Origin: Gracilaria gracilis
Taxonomy: Eukaryota; Rhodophyta; Florideophyceae; Gracilariales; Gracilariaceae
NCBI GenBank assembly: GCA_030374805.1
Contig: JARGSG010000079.1
Span: forward strand, 186,001-250,000
Length of the DNA stretch: 64,000 nucleotides
Direction of reading: 5' to 3'
Shown: positions 9,407-18,358 of the stretch, one piece after another
How positions within the stretch are numbered: the first letter of the stretch is position 1
How the letters are laid out: each line of letters begins with the position of its first letter
Made by a program: the position numbers and the translations under genes
The notes under the pieces: generated by a model
What the model saw: the letters and a program-made list of their open reading frames with translations, nothing else
What the model was told of the DNA's origin: nothing
The model's database searches: none

Positions 9407-10732
9407 CTACGATGTCCTTTTCACCATTACTCCGACAATGCATTCCCTCAATGTCCGAAACTCATAACAAGCAGCGTTTGTTACACACTTCAGTCCTTTG
9501 TAGTATTTGTATCGCTCACCAGCTATATCTAGACTATCGACACCAACTCCACTTGCCGAAAAGCCTGGTATTCTAAACGAAACTGCCACCTGCGGATTCC
9601 GAATCTCCGCACTTAGGCCCACGTTACCAACAAGCGACGGCGTTTTCCCCCGCGCAACAGTACCGATGTTCCAGGTACAGGTTCCATTAGAAGAGTCAAA
9701 TTGGACTGTTTCATAGTTTGCGCTGAGAGAGGCACCAGTCACACCGATTCCAAACGGAATCCTCACAGCAACATCCGTCATTATGTTCTCCACCTCAGAC
9801 GTCGACTTTGCACCAGCAGCCGACATCACTTGAGCTAACATCATACTCGGCTGCCGTGGATCACGACTGGGAAGGGGAAAACGAGGGATGAGGCTTACCG
9901 ATACGTTCCCAGTCCCAGCTGTGACATCAAAGTCGAAGCGCAAACCGACTTCAACCGGCAGCGTCACTCCACGCGAGTCGCGAACCGTGTATCCCATAAG
10001 CTTAAAAACTCCGTCTGGCAGAACCAACGAAAGTACTTTTGATTGCAGATATCGTTCTCGACGTACCGCATGATGGAAACATACGTCGTCAAATGGAGCA
10101 TGTGATCGCATGGTCATGGTTACATCGGGAGTTCCTGACAACCTAGAGTTCACCTGAACAACACCCGATATTAGCAGGTGTGATAAACGGCGATGCGCCG
10201 CTTCAAACGTGGCGTCAATGGTTTCAATAACGTCAACAAATATTTCGTTCTGGGCGTATGATACGTTTCCGCGCCGTCAGGAGAAACGCGATGGGGCATT
10301 AACGGGAGCCGCGGCTTCCACTCCAAGCTGTTCAAACATGCGAATGAGCATGGAAGGCGGTGAGATCAACTCCTTGAGCATGTTTGATTCCAAAGTAGCG
10401 GGAAATCTGTTGTCCAACATTTCATCCAGAAGTTCATGTACCTGTACTGTGACGAAGTTGTCCTTAATAGCGTGTTCGTTTAACTCACCAAATTAGTCCA
10501 CAAGGGTCTCCGCAAGAGATGTGAGAAACTGTGACATAAACATGGGGTTGGTATTAGTTAATGTTGTTGCGATTAGAGTTAAGCCATTCATATGCAGGTT
10601 GATCTGAGCACCTTTCGCTGTCGACAAGAGCGGAAGGGGTGTCGATAGATCCGTTTGCGGTAGCTTGCCCCGATAATGCTTTTCGATCAAAACCTCGGAC
10701 GTCGGATTCAAGATAAGAATACTGTGGATCAT
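9407..10732 (-). pseudogene. AP-3 complex mu subunit, interrupted by two in-frame stops
   Basis: The mu chain of AP-3 selects Tyr-based cargo for transport to vacuoles or lysosomes. The start MIHSILILN with the longin-like N-domain at 1-79 matches AP-3 mu, followed by the linker (EMLDNRFPATLESNMLKEL) and the mu homology domain from about 195 (GTPDVTMTM, VRIPFGIGVTGASLS, TCTWNIGTVARGKTPSLVG, ERYKYYKGLKCVTNA). The whole gene is one frame of 441 codons with no indel. Codon 80 is TAA where family members have a Tyr (V-D-*-F-G-E), and codon 152 is TGA where a Trp is usual. About 14 residues extend past the usual C-terminus. It is either a recent pseudogene, or an active gene with suppression, editing or assembly error; I favour pseudogene. 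Confidence 0.85.
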
Positions 10733-11055
10733 TGTGAAAGAGCGCTTCTCGAGCGCGGCCAGGCTGGCCGACGCGCCTCTGATGTGGACTGAGATGGGCT
10801 GCGTGACAGCAAATTTCTAGAGCGCGTAGGCCCTTCCGGTATGATGTGTCTCAGTTTTGCGCAAGAAGAAGCGTGGGATGATCCCGCCGTTAGTGTGTAA
10901 GTGGTAACGCTACCGTTGGTACCGTAGGCAAGGCGTGCGCTCGGAACGATGCGGAAGCAGTTTTGTCTTGCTTCGAGCAAGTTGCTTGTACAGTATCCAT
11001 AACTGTTACAGTATCTACCTTCGTAGATGGACTGCATCTGTCTGCGCAATGCCAA
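10729..11055 (-). CDS. Uncertain ORF upstream of AP-3 mu
   Basis: A 108-codon open frame whose stop overlaps the AP-3 mu ATG (ATGA). The open reading extends upstream without Met to about 11130. It has four Cys in IYEGRYCNSYGYC and surroundings, and the last third is Arg/Ser-rich. I recognise no domain. It could be a remnant of a small secreted protein gene or simply the AP-3 promoter. Confidence 0.15.
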   Translation of the reverse strand: MALRRQMQSIYEGRYCNSYGYCTSNLLEARQNCFRIVPSARLAYGTNGSVTTYTLTAGSSHASSCAKLRHIIPEGPTRSRNLLSRSPSQSTSEARRPAWPRSRSALSQ

Positions 11056-11175
11056 GACAAGTATGTCTATGAATGAACTGCTTACATGTGGCGTGAATTT
11101 CTTAGGATTTGTGCAGACGGTTGGGAACGGCCTGAGAGAGCCGCATGAAATCGACGTTGTCTCTCCCGTTCTTTA

Positions 11176-12525
11176 CTAAGAAAACAATCGGCCTGATGGT
11201 AACCACAATGCAATCCGTGGTGCTCCAAAATAAAGCACCCTTCCCAGAGGTTCCAACGAGAGCCGGAGATTCACCAGATACCGTAGAGGCGCGAGGGCAG
11301 AATGTGCCAACATGGGCATAAGAGCCGTAGTGTAAGTTGACGTAACAATGCCATCTACAATAATATCGCCATGCAGAGTGTGTGGGGCTATAAGACCTTT
11401 CTCAGTTATGATTCGCAGTGCTCGCACTCTGGAAGGGCCGTTCATTGTCTGTAGCAGGTCACCCTTCCTTAAGGCAAACGCAGCCATTCTTTGGTTGTTG
11501 GCGTATATGTAATGACCTGGAGTGAGCTTGACAGTCAGATTATGTTCAGAACTGACCTGTATAAAGGTGTGCACACCATGAACCTCTCTATGCGTAAACA
11601 GAAACACTTTGCTGCTTGCTTTCGCAGAAACCAAGACTTCTTGCCCTGCTTCAAGTTTAGAGAGGGGCAGAGAAGCTCCACTGCGCAAATAAACCCTGGA
11701 AGATGACGGAAAGCAGGCAGCTGCTGGTTCAGCAGAAGGCACTGGCGCTCGCGAAGGAGAGGGCTTCTTCGACTCGGACAGGATTTGACTGGGAGATGCA
11801 GCCGGCGATGCCAAAGCGCTCGGTACCCAGGAAGGCGAGGAGGAAGCAGAAGGGACTGTTTGCTTCGCGTCGGGCTTTGGAGCAAGAGATGAAAAGGATG
11901 GAAACAACATTCGATCTACCACGACAACGAAGCCGTTACGGGGCCGGGCAGTCGGTTGGCTGGGTGGTGCAAAGGCGATCTCCGTGAATGGAAATCGGGG
12001 ATCGTTGTGGGAAAGGCGTGTAACCACCAACTCCAGCTTCTGATCTGCCAATGTGCTGAACTCGTAAGAACCTAGCTCCAGAACATCTTGAAATGAAAAG
12101 GATCCACGTACAATGTGATACTTCAGCCAAAGCTCGAGCGCTTGGGTAGCGTTTTGGAAGTGGTCAAGCCAGTTTGTATGCAAAGAGTAGAACGCATGTT
12201 GCTCGGTGTTGACGTCGCTTGTAACGAAGGATGAATTGCTTGTAAGTGCGAGAACATCGTTGGCCGTCTGCGCGCATGCCAGGTCGTTGGGCAAGAAGAC
12301 AGTGATGTCACTTTGCGAGTGCAGGGTAGATTTGACCGAGGGCACGAGCTCAACCAGGGAGCGAAAGACGTCGAAATCCCAGGGATCAGTGTCGAATCGA
12401 TTGACGGCGTCGTCACCATGCCCACGAATAATATCCCAAATCGAAGAAGCTGAATCGCGTTCCACACTGGAGCAAAGCATGCAATTGAACTGCAACACAA
12501 GAAGTGCAAGGATAGATGGCAGCAT
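11176..12525 (-). CDS. Secreted FAS1-Hint (hedgehog-type) protein
   Basis: The 449-residue protein has a signal peptide (about 1-19), a fasciclin-like FAS1 adhesion domain (about 45-212, with DITVFLPNDLA and LWLKYHIVRGSF), a Ser/Pro-rich linker (213-270), and a Hog/Hint domain from Cys271. The Hint start is CFPSSSRVYLRSG. The TxxH autoprocessing motif is LTPGH (Thr335, His338). It ends with APHTLHGDIIVDGIVTS, as in hedgehog C-terminal domains. The position of the Drosophila Asp303 appears to be occupied by His in the THRE segment. Hint domains cleave their own N-terminal peptide bond at the Cys through a thioester. The inferred outcome is release or lipid-tagging of the FAS1 part at the cell surface. 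Start: first ATG followed by a good signal peptide. Confidence 0.88.
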   Translation of the reverse strand: MLPSILALLVLQFNCMLCSSVERDSASSIWDIIRGHGDDAVNRFDTDPWDFDVFRSLVELVPSVKSTLHSQSDITVFLPNDLACAQTANDVLALTSNSSFVTSDVNTEQHAFYSLHTNWLDHFQNATQALELWLKYHIVRGSFSFQDVLELGSYEFSTLADQKLELVVTRLSHNDPRFPFTEIAFAPPSQPTARPRNGFVVVVDRMLFPSFSSLAPKPDAKQTVPSASSSPSWVPSALASPAASPSQILSESKKPSPSRAPVPSAEPAAACFPSSSRVYLRSGASLPLSKLEAGQEVLVSAKASSKVFLFTHREVHGVHTFIQVSSEHNLTVKLTPGHYIYANNQRMAAFALRKGDLLQTMNGPSRVRALRIITEKGLIAPHTLHGDIIVDGIVTSTYTTALMPMLAHSALAPLRYLVNLRLSLEPLGRVLYFGAPRIALWLPSGRLFS

Positions 12526-14025
12526 GACGAAGTTAGAGTGCCCGAGTACTGATCGGAAGCAGCTGAAAGACGCCAGAAGTCATGGCGACACACACAAACG
12601 CTGTTCCGACGTGCATAGGCTGCGATTATGTTTGAAAGGGGGTGATCACCGCAGAGAGGCCGGGTACAAAAGTTGTCGGGCGGCGGAATTGTTGGGAGAA
12701 CAGCCAAGTAGGACAATGGGAACTTGGATCATGAGTTGGGATAGAGGGCGAGGTCTACAAGAGGTTGCAGCCGCGAACAACAATGAAGCGACCTCAGCGA
12801 GTGAGGGGTCGAACATGGTGAGGTAGATATAAACATGATGCAGCAAATTTGAAGGAACGACTTGGAAGCATGGAACGGGTGTTGCTTCCGGCTGCATGGG
12901 CACATCAGTTGTGGCGATGGTAATCACTCATAGATGGGGCTTTTTTCGGTGATGTGAGATGGAGGCGCCTGGTGCGTCGCTTCTAAGATGGGAATGCGCT
13001 TGAATAAATCGGCGTGCTTCGTGAGGGGTGCGTTGCTTCGAGAGGGGCCGTTCAAAAGGGCGCAAGTTATAATGCGAAGGGGAGCGAAGTGATGTCGTTT
13101 CTCCTCCTCAAGTGTCAATTGCGGGCGAGAATGGGTGCAATCGGATGGTGCGCAATGGCTCGTCCGCGGTATAATACTGTATGCTGCGCTTCGAATACAC
13201 AAGAAAGACGCACCAACGGCGCGTTGAACGGCAGTCTCGTTGGAACACTGGTGTGTGCGGCGCCATAGCTATTCGTCGATCGTCTCATGCTCTCTACTAG
13301 CACCTGCTATGTTGTAGTGGGGGCTGGAAAACAACCAAGCTGCAGCCATTTTGATTGCGCATCCGCTTCCCCATCATCAACTGCAATCGAATTATGTTAG
13401 GCACGTGAGCTGTACGGAGTGTCTCTTGGATGATGTTCATCATTAAGCTTGGTGAAGTGTGTGCGGTGCTTGTAGATAACCTTTACGGCAAAGTATATAT
13501 ACAGTACTGCAAAACTGGTAGAAACCCGTTTGTCGATATCAAAGTTGGATAATCAAACAGATTGCTTGTCCACCTGCGTGTGTTTTCTCGAAACGTACAA
13601 GTGTTGTCATAACATTTATGCCATACTGTAGAACGTTTCCAGTTCAACTGCAACGCAGCGTATCTGCGACTCGTATGATAAGGTTTCGATCGCGTTTGGA
13701 CAAAGTTGTGGAAATGAATCTAAAGTTAGAACTTCGTTCCAAGCGCAACCCCAAACGGAACACAACCCGTCAAACTTACACTAGATATCTTACTGTAGAT
13801 ATCTACCACCTAGCTAGTACACAATGTAACGATTACCCTTGGTAAATCGTTCGTCTACAGATTTGTCTTGACAATGGCCGCCGGAGTTGCTGGCTTTCTT
13901 CTTGAAAATGGAAGTCAACAATACGATCGCTCATGATGGATGGCGCGCTCGTCCCCTCAGCCACGGTACACGAAGCTGACTAGCGTGTGTGGCCAAATGG
14001 CAAGCACTAAGCGTAGCGTTCCTAG

Positions 14026-14054
14026 TAGGAAGGTAGGAACTTCCTACCTTCCTA
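14026..14054. repeat. Near-perfect palindrome
   Basis: Arms TAGGAAGGTAGGAA and TTCCTACCTTCCTA flank a single C; 14 paired bases. It could form a hairpin or bind a symmetric factor. Confidence 0.8.
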
Positions 14055-14131
14055 ATTTCACCTTCTTCTCTGCTTAGGCTGAAGGGTATCTATCTGTCTG
14101 CGGGAGTATCGACCGAAAAGGCAACTCATCG

Positions 14132-14190
14132 GCGTGCGCCAATCAGCGCCGACGGCGCGTGCGCCAATCAGCGCCGACGGCGCGTGCGCC
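14132..14190. repeat. 25-bp tandem repeat, 2.4 copies
   Basis: The unit begins GCGTGCGCCAATCAGCGCC and continues GACGGC. Two full copies and a partial third are identical, which suggests recent slippage. Confidence 0.85.
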
Positions 14191-16022
14191 GTGGCTTCTA
14201 GGTGCCATCTCATCACCCATTTGGGACATGCAGCCACACGACGAACAGTGCTTGACAGTGTGGCTCCGTGATGGAGCCGCTCACTCCACCCCTCCGACGG
14301 CATGCGGCCCCTCGCTGGTTTCCATCAGCGCTCCCTGTTTGTCTTTCGTAAAACTCCAGTTCGCGAAGCCCCTCCAATGAAGTCATGATGACATCCTTCT
14401 GCTCGCTTTGGGCTGAGGCACGCTGCTTCGTGTCCACATTGGTGTATCGCAATGTAAACTTGTAGTGTCTTCAGCACAAGTGGCTTCATATGCGTTCACT
14501 TTTTGTTGCTCCTAACTTGGTCCTCTTCTGTGCATAACGCAACAAAACGGGCGAACATCATCAAGCCGAGCTCAACATCATATCATTTCTGCAAACGGCA
14601 CACCACTTCAGCCTCAATGCGCAATACCACGCCGTATGCCGCTTCGCATTCCGTATTTTCTGTACGATGAGTGGCACTCCATCTCTCCCCTTACCCATTT
14701 TCTTCAACCTCTTTGGTGACTGTGAACGAGGCGTCGTACAACTTCATGCTTTTGAAGGCAAGTTTTGATGGATCGCAAGTCTGTTTCGAAGAGCTTCGAC
14801 GTTTGGAAACCTGATTTCGACTTGTCTTCACAGTCATTTAGTGGTACTCATCAGTATTCTTGGCATGTTTCGGTTCGATTCCCATCTTAAACTCTCATGA
14901 TATGTTCATTTGGCCGTTGGTCGGGTCTCAACCACACTCAACATTCTCGCGGTCCATCGTCGCTCTTCTACATTACACACCCATCGCTTTCCGTCCAGGC
15001 CGATTATTTCGGTGTGTTGTGAGCATGATGAAATGACCCTCCCCGACATCTTTGTTGCAGCTTCTCTTTTGCGTAGCACCGATGACACAAGCACCGCCAA
15101 ATGCCAGTCTGCTGATACTGACTGGTATCTGTCGCTTCTGTCGCTCCTAGGTGTCAGAGCTCCCGTCACGTAACAATGTCTTCCTCTCCGTTGCATGACC
15201 ATGTATCTTGCATTACGAGTAGTATTCGTACGTGTCCGGAATTGTGTACGCTCGTCCTGTCACACAGCATTGTTCTTCTTGCTAGCCTCCGCGATGAAGC
15301 TGCCCGTCACAGTTGATACGCGAACGTGTCGGGAAGTGCGTCCCGTCTTGTGATCCCGGTGTCGACATTGCTGATAATGTCTGTTGCTCACGTGCCGACC
15401 ACGTTCGTTGCAACATTCTCTGGAGACTCCTCGCCTGTCGGACCTGGCCCATAATTCGGAGTTTCTGATACCGAGCTCAACAGTGAGCACAAGAGATGAC
15501 GCATATCCATTGGTTATTAGCACCTGAGCTGATCCTCCGTGAAATCAGCTGCAAACGTCGTTGCTAGGGTTGGAGAAGCTCTGCTTTGTCGCAAAACTTA
15601 CAAATGCAGCTGGACGAATCCTGTTTTCTGGTTTACTTCTGCTTATTCTCGTTTTGAAATGGTCGTTTCCTTCACCACGGCGTTTCACTTCACGATCCAC
15701 ATCTCCCTTGCTTGAGAGAGGAACGTCAACTTGATCTACGATTCGCGACGTAACTTACCACTACGATTGTTTGTTTTCTACCATATTTCTTCAGCTTTCA
15801 GTGGCTGCCGTTTCTATACACTTCACACCCATCTTCTTCTGGAGCTACGCGCCACAGAAATCAAATCTCACCGACAGTGGTGAACGCTTCAACGTACTAC
15901 GAAGACTTTCAGAACCCGAGAATGCACTTCGACACGATGCGTTTCGCTGATTTGTCACGCTCTCTGGTTCATGAAAGTACAGGGTTTTCGCTCAGAGAAC
16001 ATGCTCCCCTGTTTCTTCTGGG

Positions 16023-16030
16023 TATAAAAG
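16023..16030 (+). promoter_or_regulatory. TATA box upstream of the zf-4CXXC gene
   Basis: TATAAAAG lies 149 bp upstream of the chosen ATG at 16172, with pyrimidine-rich sequence between. That spacing fits a TATA-driven promoter with a leader of about 115 nt. Confidence 0.5.
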
Positions 16031-16171
16031 GCGACCTGGTCGTTCCACTTTTACTCGTCTGCTTCTTCTTCTTCGGTCGCAAGCAGCATCTCAAGTATTC
16101 TTCTTGGCAAAGCATTGTCGAGAAAGCAATACAATCCTTTGTGGCTTACGTTGTTTACTATCTTGGCAAGG

Positions 16172-18358
16172 ATGAGCAACATGAACAACACCGCAGAGAG
16201 GGTGGGAAGCCCCGGGAAGGCTTGCATCGGTCAAGAAAACCGGGGGTTGGATGCCCAGACGGCGGTTGGGCAGGGGGCGGTTGGTTGGGTTACAGGTAAT
16301 GCAAGGAATGCCGCTGATCCTTCATCAATTATGGGACAGATGGCCATTCCGGTTGAAAGCATTGGAAGTACCCCAGTGTTTATCCACCCCGCGAATATCG
16401 GGGTACCCGCGCAGGTCGTCGGGACTGGGTGGGGGTCGGCGCAGGTGAACTCGCCGAGGGAAATTATTGTGCTGCCAAGTGCGGGTGGACTAGCACTGAA
16501 GCATGGACAAGGGGCTAGAGTCGGTGGGACCCTAGTTGGGAAAGCCAAGGATGCTAACGGATTCGCGGCTGGGGTCCCGACGGCGCAAGGGGAGTCGGGC
16601 AAGAAAGAATGGTCGGTGCCGCACCCTGACTTGTCAACCCGGGGTGCTTTCTTCCCCCCCTCAGTACCCTCAAACCCAGTTGGACCCTCTATTACTCCCT
16701 CAGAGGTCCAACTGGGTGACGACAAGAATAGAAAGGGGGGGAAAGTGGGGAAGGTGACCGGGGGAGTTACCAAGGGTAACGCTTCCGGACGCGGCACCAG
16801 CAGGAGGCCTCGCAGGTACAAGCAGGCAACTCCGAGCCTGCACTGCCATATCTGCTCGCGGCTTTCTGGTCCCAAGTGCGCACATTTCGCTTGCGGGAAC
16901 ATACTCCGTGCCACCTGCAGGAAGGTCATTTGTGAGAAATGCTTCGCCGAGCACAAATGGGAGGTTGAAACGGTGCGGAATGTAGAACAAGGCGAATGGC
17001 TCTGCACCCATTGCAGAGATGAATGCCCGCCTCGGTCGCAGTGCCATATATACAACCGCACTTCTGAGCGCAGGAGGTTGAAGCAAATCAACCACCGCAA
17101 GAAGAAGACAGACCCCGGCTCACATCCCAATGGTTCAGCGGTCCCCAGTAGCGAACCAATCCAGGGCACTGTGGCTGCTCCGGGGGTCTGGACAAACGTA
17201 CATGCAAGTACGGCTGGTGGCAACCCCGTCGTGCAGTACGCACATCTTGATCCCAACCAGGGCATGGCTACGGCCGGTGTGCGTACCGCTCGTCTGGAAT
17301 GGCTTCCACATGAGGAAGGACGCGAACATCCCGCTGGAAACCCCCATAACATCGGGGGTAAGGCGAAGAGGAAGACCAAACGCCGCCGAGATGAGGGGCA
17401 GGCCTCTTCGCCGTCGAAAAAGGCGAAGACGGTGCCTGATGAGAAGGTTGTATCAGCGGGAAGCGAGAAGGAGATCGGAGCTCCGACGCGGCGACATGGC
17501 GGCGACGTAAGAACGGTGGCACGCCACAGCAAGGGCGCTCAACAGGGATCAGTTGAGCATGGTTCCCTCGCCATTCCGCAAGAAACCAAGACTGCAGTGG
17601 TGCACCAAGACTTGAATTCGTCTTTCCACAATATGCAGCAATGCGGCACAGTTCCATCTTCCTTGGATCGAGAAACTGTGTGGGTTGGCGGGGAGATGAA
17701 CAGGCGGAGCAGATCGAATCACGCCAAGCTTGGCCATAGGAATGCTCCGCCTTGCACATACGTGAGTCTTGTTCCTCACCTCGCTGGGGAAGCTGTTTCT
17801 AGGGGAAATGCCAACGTCAACCAAGTTGACGAAATCTTTCGCGAGATTGATGAGGCCATGGCAGCCGCTTTTGGCGCTAAACATGGCCCTCTAGAAACGC
17901 AGCCAGAAGTTTCCCAATTGCCAGGTGGGGACTCTTCAAATATCCCTTTGAGTACTTCAGTGGTAACGGCAGGGAGTCCCTCAAGACCACCGGCACTGAA
18001 GTCCCTCGAGCAGGGTGGTCAAAAAGGTGACCCCAAAAAACAGATAAACCCGTCGATACCATCCGTAACTGAACACGGTAACGACGAAGGTAACAACGAA
18101 GGGGTCACTCAGCTGCAAGCTGAGAAAATTGGTTCAAATGAACCAACCACACCTGAACGAAGTGAGATTGAGGCTATGATAGACTCATTCCTTGCAGATG
18201 ATTTGAAGCAAGTACCACCACTATTTGGTGCAGCCGAATCATTTCAAGTTCAAGAAGGTGAGCAGGTCGACGTAGTCGACAGCGGCGAATCCCGCAACTT
18301 GCATCTGGCCGTTCATCTTGACGAGGCGTTGGAGATTCCCAAGCCATGGTGGCTGTGA
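16172..18358 (+). CDS. Protein with a zf-4CXXC_R1 (CDCA7-type) zinc finger
   Basis: The ATG at 16172 (MSNMNNTAERV) gives 728 residues; the frame is open a little further upstream but only with non-ATG starts. Residues about 225-306 form a Cys-rich domain: CHICSRLSGPKC, FACGN, TCRKVICEKCF, WLCTHCRDECPPRSQC, then a basic ERRRLKQINHRKKK. The Cys pairs and the W-x-C-x2-C-x3-C block fit zf-4CXXC_R1, the fold of CDCA7, a DNA-binding activator of the HELLS chromatin remodeller. The rest is low-complexity, with nuclear localisation signals (KRKTKRRRDE, SPSKKAKT) and acidic C-terminal stretches. It is probably nuclear; whether it is an orthologue of CDCA7 or a lineage-specific regulator is unclear. 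Confidence 0.7.
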   Translation: MSNMNNTAERVGSPGKACIGQENRGLDAQTAVGQGAVGWVTGNARNAADPSSIMGQMAIPVESIGSTPVFIHPANIGVPAQVVGTGWGSAQVNSPREIIVLPSAGGLALKHGQGARVGGTLVGKAKDANGFAAGVPTAQGESGKKEWSVPHPDLSTRGAFFPPSVPSNPVGPSITPSEVQLGDDKNRKGGKVGKVTGGVTKGNASGRGTSRRPRRYKQATPSLHCHICSRLSGPKCAHFACGNILRATCRKVICEKCFAEHKWEVETVRNVEQGEWLCTHCRDECPPRSQCHIYNRTSERRRLKQINHRKKKTDPGSHPNGSAVPSSEPIQGTVAAPGVWTNVHASTAGGNPVVQYAHLDPNQGMATAGVRTARLEWLPHEEGREHPAGNPHNIGGKAKRKTKRRRDEGQASSPSKKAKTVPDEKVVSAGSEKEIGAPTRRHGGDVRTVARHSKGAQQGSVEHGSLAIPQETKTAVVHQDLNSSFHNMQQCGTVPSSLDRETVWVGGEMNRRSRSNHAKLGHRNAPPCTYVSLVPHLAGEAVSRGNANVNQVDEIFREIDEAMAAAFGAKHGPLETQPEVSQLPGGDSSNIPLSTSVVTAGSPSRPPALKSLEQGGQKGDPKKQINPSIPSVTEHGNDEGNNEGVTQLQAEKIGSNEPTTPERSEIEAMIDSFLADDLKQVPPLFGAAESFQVQEGEQVDVVDSGESRNLHLAVHLDEALEIPKPWWL

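Larger units (their letters stand above)
12526..16171. other. Intergenic, no supported gene
   Basis: No open frame here has a recognisable product, and the short ones on both strands look like chance. The stretch holds a 14-bp-arm palindrome at 14026-14054, a 25-bp tandem repeat at 14132-14190 and the promoter of the downstream zinc-finger gene. Weak protein-like composition on the plus strand at 14640-15860 might be an old pseudogene, but I cannot support it. Confidence 0.4.

Noticed and set aside
9407..10732. Alternative genetic code to explain the AP-3 mu stops
   Set aside because: Intact genes in the window terminate with all three stop codons, and both TAA and TGA would need different meanings.
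16231..17532. 433-codon open frame antisense to the zf-4CXXC gene
   Set aside because: GC-rich coding DNA leaves the opposite strand open. The translation is Pro/Ser/Cys-rich without domains, while the plus strand has the zinc finger, a TATA box and a good start.
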